A stretch of DNA of 48,709 bases from Negativicutes bacterium (GCA_031292015.1 JARLHY010000104.1:1-48709), one strand, 5' to 3'. Positions 9,085 through 17,883 are shown, counted from the stretch's first letter. Translations and numbers: made by a program. The notes: generated by a model not told the origin, from the letters alone.

Positions 9085-10623
9085 TTACAACGGCATATTG
9101 CCATGCCGTCGCGGGATACGATTGGTCTGCTTATTCTTCATGATTTCAAGGCAGGCAATGATTCTTTTCCTTGTCCAGGCAGGCTCGATAATCTCATCGA
9201 ACTTCCCGTTGGCCGCCGCAGTATAAGGAGTAAGAACCTCCTCTTTATACTGCGCAATCAGCTTCTGTCTTGTTGCTGCGGGATCTTCCGCGGCCTTAAT
9301 CTCTTTGCGGAAAATGATATTTGCCGCTCCTTCCGCTCCCATCACCGCGCGGTTCGCTGTCGGCCAGGCTAAAATCAGATCGGCCCGCAGCTCCCTTGAG
9401 CACATTGCGTTGACAGCTCCTCCATAAGCTTTACCTGTGACAACAGTGATTTTGGGGACAGTTGCCTCCGCCCAGGCATACAGCATTTTGGCACCATGCC
9501 TGATGATTCCGCCGTGCTCCTGCGTCGCGCCAGGCAAATACCCCGGAACGTCTACGATTGAAATCAGCGGTACATTATAAGCGTCACAAGTCCTGACGAA
9601 TCGCGCCGCCTTGTCCGAGGCGTTGATATCGAGGCATCCCGCCATATGCAGCGGCTGATTGGCCACAATCCCCACAGGCCGGCCATTCATTCTGGCAAAA
9701 CCTGTTACGATGTTCATGGCATAATAGGGATGAATCTCAAAAAGCTCGCCGTTATCGACAATATGGGCAATTAATGCTTTGACATCATAGGTCGTTCTGT
9801 GGTCTTCGGGGATGAAGTCGTTGAGCTCCTCAATTTTGCGGTTCGGATCGTCGCTTGTTGCAATAACGGGCGGTTTTTCGTAACAGTTGTCGGGAAGATA
9901 GCCAAGCAGCCGTTTCACCTGGTTGATGCAATCATAGTCGTCAACCGCCAAAAGATGAGCCACGCCGGATATCGAATTATGCGCCATGGCACCGCCCAGC
10001 TGCTCTGCCGTCACTTCCTCGCCCGTTACGGCTTTGATTACCTCCGGACCGGTGATGAACATCCGGCTCACTTTATCAACCGCTATCGTAAAATCGGTCA
10101 ACGCCGGCGAATAGGTCGCTCCCCCGGCGCAGGGACCCATAATCGCCGAAATCTGCGGAATTACGCCGGAAGCCTGCACATTATAATAGAAAACATCGCC
10201 ATAGCTGCTGTAGACGCCCTCCTGTATTCTCGCTCCACCGGAGTCGTTCAAGCCTAAGAACGGCACCTTGGCTTCAAGAGCCGCTTCGAGAATACGCCCT
10301 ATTTTTCTGCACTGCATTTCGCCGGCGGCGCCGCCCATAACCGTGAAGTCATGTGCATAGGCAAACACGCCCCTGCCGCCGATTTCCCCGAATCCGGTCA
10401 CAATGGCTTCGGCCGGTACGTCCACCTTCTCCATGCCGAAATTGTGGCAGCGGTGTTTAATAAATAGGCCGTACTCCGAAAAGGTCCCCTCATCGAAAAG
10501 AAGGTTGATCCGTTCCCGGGCCGTGAGTTTTCCGCTATCATGCTGTTTTTGAATCTTCTCCGGGCCGCCCCCGAGTTCGATTCTGCTTTTCTCTTCAAAA
10601 AATTTTCCCAGCTTTTCGCTCAC
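9085..10623 (-). CDS. acyl-CoA carboxyltransferase subunit (MmdA/PccB-type), copy A
   Basis: This 512-residue protein is a full-length carboxyltransferase of the propionyl-CoA carboxylase beta/methylmalonyl-CoA decarboxylase alpha family. It contains KLTARERINLLFD, the CoA-binding GGAAGEMQCRKIG and LNDSGGARIQEGV, GPCAGGATYSPALTDF in the N half, and DVPGYLPGATQEHGGIIRHGAK in the C half. It ends NMPL as usual. GTG at 10623 has GGGAGG 7 bases before it. No biotin carrier, biotin carboxylase or membrane decarboxylase subunit is in the window, so its partners must be encoded elsewhere. Coupled to a CoA-transferase 32 bases upstream, it probably transfers a carboxyl group from a dicarboxyl-CoA to biotin. 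The direction of reaction is inferred. Confidence 0.93.
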   Translation of the reverse strand: MSEKLGKFFEEKSRIELGGGPEKIQKQHDSGKLTARERINLLFDEGTFSEYGLFIKHRCHNFGMEKVDVPAEAIVTGFGEIGGRGVFAYAHDFTVMGGAAGEMQCRKIGRILEAALEAKVPFLGLNDSGGARIQEGVYSSYGDVFYYNVQASGVIPQISAIMGPCAGGATYSPALTDFTIAVDKVSRMFITGPEVIKAVTGEEVTAEQLGGAMAHNSISGVAHLLAVDDYDCINQVKRLLGYLPDNCYEKPPVIATSDDPNRKIEELNDFIPEDHRTTYDVKALIAHIVDNGELFEIHPYYAMNIVTGFARMNGRPVGIVANQPLHMAGCLDINASDKAARFVRTCDAYNVPLISIVDVPGYLPGATQEHGGIIRHGAKMLYAWAEATVPKITVVTGKAYGGAVNAMCSRELRADLILAWPTANRAVMGAEGAANIIFRKEIKAAEDPAATRQKLIAQYKEEVLTPYTAAANGKFDEIIEPAWTRKRIIACLEIMKNKQTNRIPRRHGNMPL

Positions 10624-10655
10624 TGTTTTGCCTCCCCTGTTAAGACATTTTTGTC

Positions 10656-11840
10656 TTACTCATCCAGTGCTTTGATATCCTGTTCACTCATTCCAAGCAG
10701 TTCGCCGAGTATTTCGTTAGTATGCTGTCCCAGGGTCGGGGCAGCTCGCCTCTTTACTCCCGGGGTTTCGCTCATTTTTAAGGGTGAGCCGATTGTCTTG
10801 ATCTTCCCCGCTACCGGGTGCTCCGTCTCCAGGAGCATCTCGCGGGCCGCAATCTGCGGATCGCGGACGATTTTATCGATGGTGTTCACCGTGGCGAAAG
10901 GTACGTTTGCATGTTCCAGATCATGTTCCAGTTGGGCCGTTGTTTTGGTTTTGGTTGTTTTCGTAATTTCGTCGGCCAGTTCATCAACGTTTTCCACTCT
11001 TCCTTTCCGATTGGCGTATCTGCCGTCCTCGGCCAAATCGTTCCTCCCGAGCGCTTTGCAAACATCCTGGAAGACCCGGTTGGTCGGAGCGGCGATAATG
11101 ATCTCGCCATCCATCGTCTCGAAAGGCTGAAATGGGGCGGATACCTGGTGCCGGTTCCCCTGGGGTTTGGGAACTTTTCCATTCGCCAGATAATTTCCGA
11201 TCGGCGTTGACAGAATACTGAACATCGAATCCAGCATGGCAACATCCACATGCTGCCCTTCGCCGGTCGCACTCCGGTGATGCAGCGCAGCAAGTATTCC
11301 GATTGCGGCATAAAAGCCGGAGACCGTATCGGCGATCGACGGTCCGGCTTTGAGCGGCCGCCCGCCTTTCTCGCCGGTAACGCTCATAAAACCGGACATA
11401 GCCTGGATAATCATATCCAGAGCGCCTCTTTCGCGGTAAGGACCAGTTTGGCCAAACCCCGACACCGAAGCATAAATGATCTGGGGATTGACTTTTTTGA
11501 CTTCTTCGTAAGAAAGTCCCAACTTACGCATGGTACCGGGAACAAAATTTTCAATAATAATGTCGGCCTTCGTCGCCAATTTTAAAAACAATTCTTTGTA
11601 GCGCGGCTTTTTCAGGTCCATAACCATGCTGCGTTTGCTGCTGTTCAGTCCCAGGAAGTACACACTCTGTCCATTAATGTTTACCGCTGTTTCCCTGGAC
11701 GGATCTCCTGTAACCGGTTTCTCGATTTTGATGACGTCCGCCCCTAAATCTCCCAAGATCATTGTGCAGATAGGTCCCGCCAAAAACTGAGTCAGATCGA
11801 GTATGCGAATTCCCTGCAAAGCTGCCTTTTCGTTTGCCAT
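10656..11840 (-). CDS. CaiB/BaiF family CoA-transferase, copy A
   Basis: 394 residues, family III CoA-transferase. The family blocks are GIRILDLTQFLAGP, LGADVIKIEKP, DIIIENFVPGTMRKLGL and SGFGQTGPY, followed by the catalytic aspartate D142 (LDMIIQAM). It moves CoA between carboxylic acids, here probably from a product thioester to the incoming acid. ATG at 11840 is chosen because GGGGGG lies 7 bases upstream; an upstream in-frame ATG at 11882 has no ribosome site. It is the first gene of the minus-strand run and divergent from lysR, so LysR control is likely. It is clearly paralogous to the gene at 28665-29852. Confidence 0.93.
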   Translation of the reverse strand: MANEKAALQGIRILDLTQFLAGPICTMILGDLGADVIKIEKPVTGDPSRETAVNINGQSVYFLGLNSSKRSMVMDLKKPRYKELFLKLATKADIIIENFVPGTMRKLGLSYEEVKKVNPQIIYASVSGFGQTGPYRERGALDMIIQAMSGFMSVTGEKGGRPLKAGPSIADTVSGFYAAIGILAALHHRSATGEGQHVDVAMLDSMFSILSTPIGNYLANGKVPKPQGNRHQVSAPFQPFETMDGEIIIAAPTNRVFQDVCKALGRNDLAEDGRYANRKGRVENVDELADEITKTTKTKTTAQLEHDLEHANVPFATVNTIDKIVRDPQIAAREMLLETEHPVAGKIKTIGSPLKMSETPGVKRRAAPTLGQHTNEILGELLGMSEQDIKALDE

Positions 11841-11962
11841 ATAAAATCCCCCCATTACTTGATAAAATTGCAAAATGGCCAAATTTTCGCTCTTTTTGAA
11901 AGGTTTTTCGCTTTATATTTTCTTCAAATCGAGATTTATCTGGCCAGCATTTTTACACTTTC

Positions 11963-11992
11963 ATAATATTCTTGAATTTACTTAGCGTCCAA
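11963..11992 (-). promoter_or_regulatory. possible promoter of the region-1 operon
   Basis: On the minus strand TTGGAC (11992-11987) is separated by 18 bases from TATTAT (11968-11963). The -10 is good (5 of 6) and the -35 is weak, as expected for a promoter needing an activator such as the divergent LysR. The predicted leader to the ATG at 11840 is about 115 bases. Confidence 0.35.
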
Positions 11993-12000
11993 TGTATAAT
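11972..12000 (+). promoter_or_regulatory. sigma-A promoter of lysR
   Basis: TTGAAT (11972-11977) and TATAAT (11995-12000) are spaced by exactly 17 bases, giving a strong vegetative promoter. It overlaps the candidate divergent promoter, so the two polymerases would compete. Confidence 0.65.
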
Positions 12001-12007
12001 TTATAAT

Positions 12008-12025
12008 CAATATATACGAATATTG
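12008..12025. promoter_or_regulatory. LysR-type operator candidate
   Basis: CAATAT, six bases, then ATATTG form a perfect interrupted dyad just after the lysR -10 box and over the expected transcription start. LysR proteins typically bind such interrupted dyads (T-N11-A type) between divergent genes and repress themselves. The protein-site match is inferred. Confidence 0.45.
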
Positions 12026-12055
12026 TTATATATTTACTTATAAGGAGGGGAAAGT

Positions 12056-13006
12056 ATGGATCTTCATCAGCTCGAGTATTTTCGAATCGTGGCTAAACAT
12101 GAACATATGACTCAAGCTGCCGCGGAACTACACATTACCCAACCCGCCTTGAGCACTGTAATTGCGAGGCTTGAGAAAGAATTAAACTGTTCGCTTTTTA
12201 ACCGTGAAGGCCGCAATATTAAACTTAACGAACCGGGAAAGGTATTCCTCGCTCATGTCAATCAGGTATTTAACGAACTGAGTGATGCCAAATGTGAAAT
12301 TAAAGAAATGTCAAACAATAGCGACCACCATATCTCCCTGGCAGTGACTAACCCCCGATTTTTACTAGGATTACTGAAAAAATTCTTGTCGAACTATCCC
12401 GAAACCAAGTTTCGTCAATTTGTGGCCTCCATGCCTGAAATACAATACCATTTGAAATCAGGAGAAATTGACTTCTGTATTACCTCGATGCCTATCGAAG
12501 GATTTGAAGTCGAAAGTATTCCGCTGCTGGAAGATGAGATCCTTTTGTGCGTACCGACAAATCATAGGTTAGCCGGACGCACCAGCGTCAAACTGGCAGA
12601 GCTGGCTGATGATCCCTTTATATTTTTAACAAAGAACTACTGCTTTCAGGACATAGTAAATAATATATGCAAACAAGCCGGGTTCACGCCGAAAGTTATT
12701 TTCGAAGGTGACCCGCCGCTGGCCTATGAAATGCTGCAGGCTGGGCATGGTATCAAATTTATATCAAGATCGTCATCCAATTTATATATCAAAACACCCG
12801 CCGCCTTTTTGAGAATCGAAGAACCCTTCTGCAGCCGTACTATCAGCTTGTCATACCTCAAGGGGAAATACTTATCGAAAACCGCGCAACATTTTAAAGC
12901 ATTTGTAATCAATTACTTTATGGAGCAATTTTCTGATCCTGCAAAATTGCTTTGCGAAGATCATCCAGAAATAGATAAACCCTCATCTTTCTATAACAAC
13001 AACTGA
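12056..13006 (+). CDS. LysR family transcriptional regulator
   Basis: 316 residues. The N-terminal winged helix-turn-helix (MDLHQLEYFRIVAKH, AAAELHITQPALSTVIARLEKEL; residues 1-60) is the LysR signature. It is followed by a periplasmic-binding-protein-like effector domain (about 88-295). AAGGAGGGG precedes the ATG at 12056. It is transcribed away from the CoA-transferase operon, the classical layout in which a LysR protein activates the divergent genes on binding a pathway compound. The effector is unknown. Its DNA is more AT-rich than the operon it faces. Confidence 0.93.
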   Translation: MDLHQLEYFRIVAKHEHMTQAAAELHITQPALSTVIARLEKELNCSLFNREGRNIKLNEPGKVFLAHVNQVFNELSDAKCEIKEMSNNSDHHISLAVTNPRFLLGLLKKFLSNYPETKFRQFVASMPEIQYHLKSGEIDFCITSMPIEGFEVESIPLLEDEILLCVPTNHRLAGRTSVKLAELADDPFIFLTKNYCFQDIVNNICKQAGFTPKVIFEGDPPLAYEMLQAGHGIKFISRSSSNLYIKTPAAFLRIEEPFCSRTISLSYLKGKYLSKTAQHFKAFVINYFMEQFSDPAKLLCEDHPEIDKPSSFYNNN

Positions 13007-13027
13007 AATGGTATATATCCCCTTAAG

Positions 13028-13073
13028 AAGGTCAAAAGGTAACGCCAAAGAAATGGCGTTACCTTTTGACCTT
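13028..13073. terminator. 20-bp perfect hairpin after lysR
   Basis: Arms 13028-13047 and 13054-13073 are perfectly complementary over 20 bp with a 6-base AAGAAA loop. It begins 22 bases after the lysR stop. No T-run follows on either strand, so it is not a textbook intrinsic terminator, but it is probably a transcript end or RNA stabiliser. Confidence 0.55.
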
Positions 13074-13132
13074 TCACTTCAGCCGGAGGGGGTACAGTCG
13101 AGCGCTAAACGGCTCCTGTAATAAGTCATCTA

Positions 13133-13161
13133 TTGAAAATTTTACCGGCAGACATTATAAT
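13133..13161 (+). promoter_or_regulatory. sigma-A promoter of the tetR gene
   Basis: TTGAAA (13133-13138) and TATAAT (13156-13161) are 17 bases apart. The last base of the -10 is the first base of the palindromic operator, so a bound repressor would block polymerase. Confidence 0.8.
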
Positions 13162-13181
13162 GTTAGTTATAATAACTAACA
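13161..13181. promoter_or_regulatory. TetR operator 1 (autoregulatory)
   Basis: This is a perfect 21-bp palindrome: arm TGTTAGTTAT, central A, arm ATAACTAACA. It directly abuts the -10 box and covers the expected start site of the tetR transcript. The same 21-bp site with one changed base (centre +1) recurs at 13795-13815, before the export operon. Confidence 0.8.
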
Positions 13182-13194
13182 GGGAGCATATATT

Positions 13195-13779
13195 ATGAGT
13201 GATGATGCCTTGATAACCGCAGATAGAATTTTATTGGCAGCAAGTGAATTATTCCAAGAAAAAGGGTTTCATCCGGTATCGATGAAGAATATCGCAGGCC
13301 GGGCCAATGTCAGTGAAATGACGGTATTTCGTCATTTCTCCTCAAAAAAGAAAGTTTTGGAAGCCGTGATTAAGAAGATTTCCTATCTGCCTCCTTTGAT
13401 GGAAGTGTTTAAAGACAAAATTTGCTGGGAGTTAGAAACAGACTTATTGTTAATCAGTGAAACTTACCAAAGAATTATGACAGAGAATCAATTAGCCTTT
13501 TTAATCACTTTACACGAAGAAAAAACAATTCCTGAGGTCAGTGAATTTATCCGTCAGGGACCACCCCAGTTCAAGTCTTTTTTGAAAAATTATTTTTGCC
13601 TGATGCACGATAAGCAAAAAATAGCAGAAAGTGATACCGAATCGCTAACATTGGCGTTTATGGCAATTAATTTTGGTTATTTCTTTTTTAAGGTATGTGG
13701 ACATGAAATAGTTACTATCTCTGATGAACAATATATTAAAACAGCAATCCATTTGTTTGCCAAGGGGGTACAGGTTTAA
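13195..13779 (+). CDS. TetR/AcrR family repressor
   Basis: 194 residues. The N-terminal helix-turn-helix (AASELFQEKGFHPVSMKNI, then ANVSEMTVFRHFSSKKKVLEAVI) is typical of TetR, and the C-terminal ligand domain is not conserved. The ATG at 13195 has AGGGAG upstream. Two nearly identical palindromes flank the gene, one over its own promoter and one over the promoter region of the DUF4405-HlyD-ABC-TolC genes that follow. It therefore most likely represses itself and this export operon, and is released by a compound the pump handles. Confidence 0.92.
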   Translation: MSDDALITADRILLAASELFQEKGFHPVSMKNIAGRANVSEMTVFRHFSSKKKVLEAVIKKISYLPPLMEVFKDKICWELETDLLLISETYQRIMTENQLAFLITLHEEKTIPEVSEFIRQGPPQFKSFLKNYFCLMHDKQKIAESDTESLTLAFMAINFGYFFFKVCGHEIVTISDEQYIKTAIHLFAKGVQV

Positions 13780-13791
13780 TTTTTTCGAGAC

Positions 13792-13818
13792 TTATGTTAG
13801 TTATACTAACTAACATAA
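13792..13818. promoter_or_regulatory. TetR operator 2, before the export operon
   Basis: This is a 27-bp dyad with perfect 12-bp arms (TTATGTTAGTTA and TAACTAACATAA) around TAC. Its inner 21 bp match operator 1 at 20 positions. A possible -10, TATACT (13802-13807), lies inside it; no convincing -35 is seen. It starts 13 bases after the tetR stop and ends 18 bases before the DUF4405 start. Confidence 0.8.
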
Positions 13819-13836
13819 AAAGAAAGGAAATTGTTT

Positions 13837-14109
13837 ATGCGAAAAATCATTTCGATCACATTGTTAATTACCTATCTGGCACTGTCAATAACCGGTATAC
13901 AGTTGCTTCTTCCACATGACAGGAGTACTGATCCTTCGGTCAGCATGGCAAAAGACAACGTCTCGACGCGGCTGGCGGAAAAGGCTGATCCGCCGTTTTA
14001 TCCCAAGCGAATGCATGAATGGGCCGGTTATCTGTTTATGTTGGCAGGCGTGGTCCATATTTATCTCAATCGCAGAGCAATAAACTCTTATTTAAAGAAA
14101 AGATTTTGA
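13837..14109 (+). CDS. DUF4405-like small membrane protein
   Basis: 90 residues. One membrane segment lies at the N-terminus (about 4-24) and a second near the C-terminus (HEWAGYLFMLAGVVHIYLN). The spaced His residues (MHEW and VVHIY) resemble the DUF4405 family, whose members may bind haem through such histidines; the function is not established. ATG at 13837 is chosen over TTG at 13831 because AAAGGA lies about 9 bases before it. It is the first gene after operator 2 and so is co-expressed with the export genes, perhaps as an accessory or redox-linked membrane component. Confidence 0.7.
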   Translation: MRKIISITLLITYLALSITGIQLLLPHDRSTDPSVSMAKDNVSTRLAEKADPPFYPKRMHEWAGYLFMLAGVVHIYLNRRAINSYLKKRF

Positions 14110-14175
14110 TGAAACCATGAAAGCTATAGCGTCATTCTAATTCTATGAATATTTATTAAGATAGGGGTCACACCA

Positions 14176-15312
14176 ATGAATTTAAAAGAACAATCATTAC
14201 GAATGGGAATTGTATTTTTGGTATTACTTTTCGTCAGCGGTCTTTTATTGGCGTTTAAAGGGCATGACGCCGTCACACTGGCAATGGAAAAAAAGGAAGG
14301 GCTGCTGGCAGCCGAGCAGGTCAAAATCTCTTTTCAAAGTATTGGTGGCCGATTAGTTAGTGAAATGGTTCAGGAATCACAAGAAGTCAAAAAAGGCGAT
14401 ATTCTCATGACGCTTGACAGTACGGATATCGACCTTTCCATCGACCGGCTGCAAACGCAGATTAACCAGGTGGACGCCCAGATTAGCCAGCTGAGTGGAA
14501 GCATTCAGATTGGGTTTGCCAAAACATCTACAAGTGAACAACAGACCTATCGGCAAATCGAGCAGCAAAAAATGGCTCTTGATGCAGCCAAGGCCACCTA
14601 TGACAATCAGCTGCTCACTTATAACCGCAAAAAGGTCTTGGCAACAACCGGGGCTGTTTCGCAGTCGGAGCTTGACAGTGCCCAGATGTCGCTTGATGTC
14701 GCTGCTGCCAATGTAGGCCAGCAGCAGCGGTTGTTGGAAAGAATGCTTGCCGGCACCGGAGAAACGGAAAAGGCTCAGGTTTTATCAAGCGGCGATGCCA
14801 GCAATATCTATTTGCCGGAAATCGATCAAAAACGGCAGGATCTGGAGAACAGCAGATTCGGGGTCCAAATCCTCATTCGCCAAAAAGAAAACCTGCTGGT
14901 TCAACTCAAAGAATTACAGGTAAAAAAAGCCCGGTTGACCTTAAAGGCGCCGGAGGATGGCAAAATACTGAAAATCATTGCCAAAGCAGGGGAAATGGTT
15001 TCCGCCAATGCACCGGTTATTTTGCTGGAGAGCAAGCGTTATTATTATGACATTTATTTAGATGAGCAACAGGCCGCACGCCTTAACGCGGGCGACGAGA
15101 TTGCCGGTCGGGCCGTTGCCGGCAATAAAACCGTCACTGGGAGCATTCGCTTTATTACGGCAGCACCCGGTTTTGCCGATTTAAAGATGAGCCGGGAAAA
15201 AGGGCAAGCAGACCTTGCTGCTTTTCAGGTCAGAATTTATGTCAAGCCGGAGGAAAATCTGCTGCCAGGCATGACGATTGAGGTGAATAAAGATGCATTC
15301 CTTAAAAGGTGA
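14176..15312 (+). CDS. HlyD family membrane fusion (periplasmic adaptor) protein
   Basis: 378 residues. It has an N-terminal membrane anchor (about 12-30), a lipoyl-like half motif (KISFQSIGGRLVSEMVQESQ), a long coiled-coil hairpin (about 80-235), the return lipoyl half (LTLKAPEDGKILKIIAKAGEM) and a beta-barrel domain ending in LLPGMTIEV. This is the EmrA/YhiI-type adaptor that bridges an inner-membrane pump to an outer-membrane TolC channel, which implies a diderm envelope. Its last 20 bases overlap the start of the ABC-2 permease gene, so translation is probably coupled. Confidence 0.93.
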   Translation: MNLKEQSLRMGIVFLVLLFVSGLLLAFKGHDAVTLAMEKKEGLLAAEQVKISFQSIGGRLVSEMVQESQEVKKGDILMTLDSTDIDLSIDRLQTQINQVDAQISQLSGSIQIGFAKTSTSEQQTYRQIEQQKMALDAAKATYDNQLLTYNRKKVLATTGAVSQSELDSAQMSLDVAAANVGQQQRLLERMLAGTGETEKAQVLSSGDASNIYLPEIDQKRQDLENSRFGVQILIRQKENLLVQLKELQVKKARLTLKAPEDGKILKIIAKAGEMVSANAPVILLESKRYYYDIYLDEQQAARLNAGDEIAGRAVAGNKTVTGSIRFITAAPGFADLKMSREKGQADLAAFQVRIYVKPEENLLPGMTIEVNKDAFLKR

Positions 15313-16495
15313 ACTCACTTATTTTTTCTCAGGAAAAGGGATGCCGTACGGTAAAGTTTCAATGATGATTGCCATCGTTGTCGTTTTGATATTTACTGCT
15401 GTATTTTCTGACAATTATATTAAGGACGGTAAAGTTGCGGTTATTGATCTGGATAATTCAAAGTTTAGCCATGAATTTATCGAAGAAATGAATACATCCC
15501 CTTATATGAAAGTCAAGGATGTTTTAAATGTTCCTGCCGATCCCAAAACACTTTTATATCAAGATCGTTATCTTGCGGTTATTTATATCCCTACCGGCTT
15601 TGAAAAGAATCGCTATAGTGAAGGCGTCAATAACATTGGTGTCTTTTATGATAATATCAATACGGCCCAAAGCGGCAGCCTTAAAGGCGCACTCAATACA
15701 ATTATTGCGGTCCAGAATCAGAAGATCGGTTTGCCGCAGATACAGGCACTTGGTTTAGCTGGTGAACAGACAGCGGCGGTTATGAACAATATTTCCCTCA
15801 ATGAACGATTGCTTTTTAATCCAACTAGTTCTTCCAGCAATTCTACAACAATAGGCTTCTTATTCTTTTTTTCTTCGATGTTTTTTGTTTTCGCGACCAT
15901 TGGCATCATCGCTCGCCTACGCTTGGAAGGTCAATGGAATACTCAGCTTTTGGAGGGAAACCCTTTCGATCTTATGTTGCGCCTTACCCCGTATAGTATT
16001 TGCCTAACAGTGTCCATTATCGTCGGCCTGGCTATATTACGAGTAATTGGTGATTTAAGCTTTACAGGGAACTTTTTCACATTATTGCTGTCAATATTGC
16101 TGCTGGCGATATCACTCGGTTTTATGAGCATGCTCTTTGGTTGGGGGGCCGCTAATCCAGGCGTTGCTACAGGCAGGATGATTTTGTTTATACCGGGAGG
16201 CTTTATTCTCGGCGGAATGTCAGGTCCGTTAGATCTTCATCCTGGGTGGGTACATGTCGTTTCTAATGTGTTTCCGCTGGTCTGGGAGTATCGTTTTGTC
16301 AGGGACATTATGTTGCGGGGCGCATCTTTCATGGATATTGCCCAAAATTTCGGCGAGTTCATGATTTATACCGGTGTGCTCGCGATACTTGTATGTATAC
16401 GCTTTTATCATGACCGCAAAACGTTACTGTCGCAAGAGAATTCTGATGCCGAAAACCGCGAAACAATTCGTGCCCTGTCTGGTTCTGGTAATTAG
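15293..16495 (+). CDS. ABC-2 type transporter permease
   Basis: 400 residues. The first membrane helix (about 23-43) is followed by a large extracytoplasmic domain (about 44-185) and five to six C-terminal helices, the layout of YhgE/YbhS-type ABC-2 permeases. The ATP-binding partner normally encoded beside such genes is absent; no Walker-A protein occurs anywhere in the operon. The start overlaps hlyD by 20 bases and tolC follows after 35. It is probably the inner-membrane part of a tripartite exporter for a drug, lipid or metabolite, with its ATPase supplied from elsewhere. Confidence 0.88.
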   Translation: MHSLKGELTYFFSGKGMPYGKVSMMIAIVVVLIFTAVFSDNYIKDGKVAVIDLDNSKFSHEFIEEMNTSPYMKVKDVLNVPADPKTLLYQDRYLAVIYIPTGFEKNRYSEGVNNIGVFYDNINTAQSGSLKGALNTIIAVQNQKIGLPQIQALGLAGEQTAAVMNNISLNERLLFNPTSSSSNSTTIGFLFFFSSMFFVFATIGIIARLRLEGQWNTQLLEGNPFDLMLRLTPYSICLTVSIIVGLAILRVIGDLSFTGNFFTLLLSILLLAISLGFMSMLFGWGAANPGVATGRMILFIPGGFILGGMSGPLDLHPGWVHVVSNVFPLVWEYRFVRDIMLRGASFMDIAQNFGEFMIYTGVLAILVCIRFYHDRKTLLSQENSDAENRETIRALSGSGN

Positions 16496-16530
16496 ATAAG
16501 ATATTTACGACGGAAGGAGATTAGATCAAG

Positions 16531-17838
16531 ATGGTGTTCAAAAAGAAATTTTTTATAGCGGGTCTCCTGCTGGCTTCTTTTATAGTCGCAACGCCACCGG
16601 CCTTTGCCGCCGAACCAGTGGTACTGTCATTGGACGAGAGTATCAAGCTGGCTCTCAACAATAACGAACAGATAAAAGCTGCCACCAGCGGCACGGCAGT
16701 CGCCAAATGGAATCTGGCGAAGGCCAGGGGCGCGAATAGTATCTCGGTTGATCTATTTAACAACGATCAGAAACTAGGCGGTGAATACTGGCAGGTTTTC
16801 CGTATCTACGAGGTACCTACAAGCTATTATGTCAATTCAGTTACTGCCTCGCTGCCGCTTTATACAGGGGGACGCATTGAAAATACGATCAAACAGGCTA
16901 AATTGGGCAGTGACATCAGCGAACTCCAGCTGCAAAATACAAAGCAGGAAATCAAATACCAGACAACACAAAGCTATTACAACATTTTAGCCTGTCAATA
17001 TTTTCAGCAAGTCAGGCAAGCAGCTGTCCAGCAGCTCACACAGCATCTTAAAAATGTGGAAACCCAGTATGCCGTCGGCGCAATTACCAAAGCGGATGTA
17101 TTGCGTTCCGAAGTAGAGCTGGCCAATTCCAGGCAAAGTTTAGTGACAGCAAAAAACAATACCCAATTGGCAACAGCCATATTCAACAAGATTGTCGGCT
17201 TGCCTATCCAGACGGAGACTGCCGTGAAGGATGTCCTCAACTATGAAAAAAACGACTATAATCTGGCTGATTGCGTTGCTTACGCTCTCCAACACAGCCC
17301 GGATAAAATCGTTTCACAAAAAGCGGTCAAACAGGCCGAGGCCGGTATCAAAGTTGCTGAATCCAAGAAAAATTTGGATGTGTCAATGAACGCATCCTAC
17401 AACTGGTATGATACAAAGATCGATGAGTTTAATGTAAAGCAATGGGTGGTCGGGGTAACGCTGCATTTAAACGTTTTTGACGGAAATGTGACCATCGCCG
17501 GCATCAAAGCTGCCCAAGGGCTGCTCGATCAAACCAGGCATCTGGCGCAGGATACGGCCGCTGCCGTCGAACTGGGCGTTCAACAAGCGTATCTTAACAT
17601 GGTAAAAGCCGAAAGCAATATTGCCACAAACAAGCTGGCCGTGGATAAAGCCACGGAAGATTTTGCGCTGGCCCAGGCCCGTTACAGTGTCAATCTTTAC
17701 ACAAACCTGGACGTAGTGGATGCTCAGGTTGCCCTTACGGCAGCCAAAACGGCTTATGTTCAATCCCTCTATGATTATAATGTCAGCAGGGCCGCTCTGG
17801 AAAAGGCGATGGGAATAGCAGTAGCAGAGCCGGATTAA
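16531..17838 (+). CDS. TolC family outer-membrane efflux protein
   Basis: 435 residues. There is a clear signal peptide (MVFKKKFFIAGLLLASF, cleavage after AFA near residue 26). Two internally related halves of long helices follow, with TolC-type strands (SYYVNSVTASLPLYTGGRI and VVGVTLHLNVFDGNVTIAG). TolC trimers form the outer-membrane exit duct. AAGGAG lies 11 bases before the ATG. It is the last gene of the TetR-controlled operon. Its presence in a genome with Firmicute housekeeping genes is a main reason to assign the window to Negativicutes. Confidence 0.94.
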   Translation: MVFKKKFFIAGLLLASFIVATPPAFAAEPVVLSLDESIKLALNNNEQIKAATSGTAVAKWNLAKARGANSISVDLFNNDQKLGGEYWQVFRIYEVPTSYYVNSVTASLPLYTGGRIENTIKQAKLGSDISELQLQNTKQEIKYQTTQSYYNILACQYFQQVRQAAVQQLTQHLKNVETQYAVGAITKADVLRSEVELANSRQSLVTAKNNTQLATAIFNKIVGLPIQTETAVKDVLNYEKNDYNLADCVAYALQHSPDKIVSQKAVKQAEAGIKVAESKKNLDVSMNASYNWYDTKIDEFNVKQWVVGVTLHLNVFDGNVTIAGIKAAQGLLDQTRHLAQDTAAAVELGVQQAYLNMVKAESNIATNKLAVDKATEDFALAQARYSVNLYTNLDVVDAQVALTAAKTAYVQSLYDYNVSRAALEKAMGIAVAEPD

Positions 17839-17851
17839 ACGTCAATCCGGC
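17829..17851 (+). terminator. hairpin over the tolC stop codon
   Basis: GCCGGATT and AATCCGGC form an 8-bp perfect stem with a 7-base loop that includes the TAA stop. No T-run follows, so termination here is only possible. Confidence 0.35.
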
Positions 17852-17883
17852 CGCGGGGATAGCAGCCTGGGGCGACGCGATTG

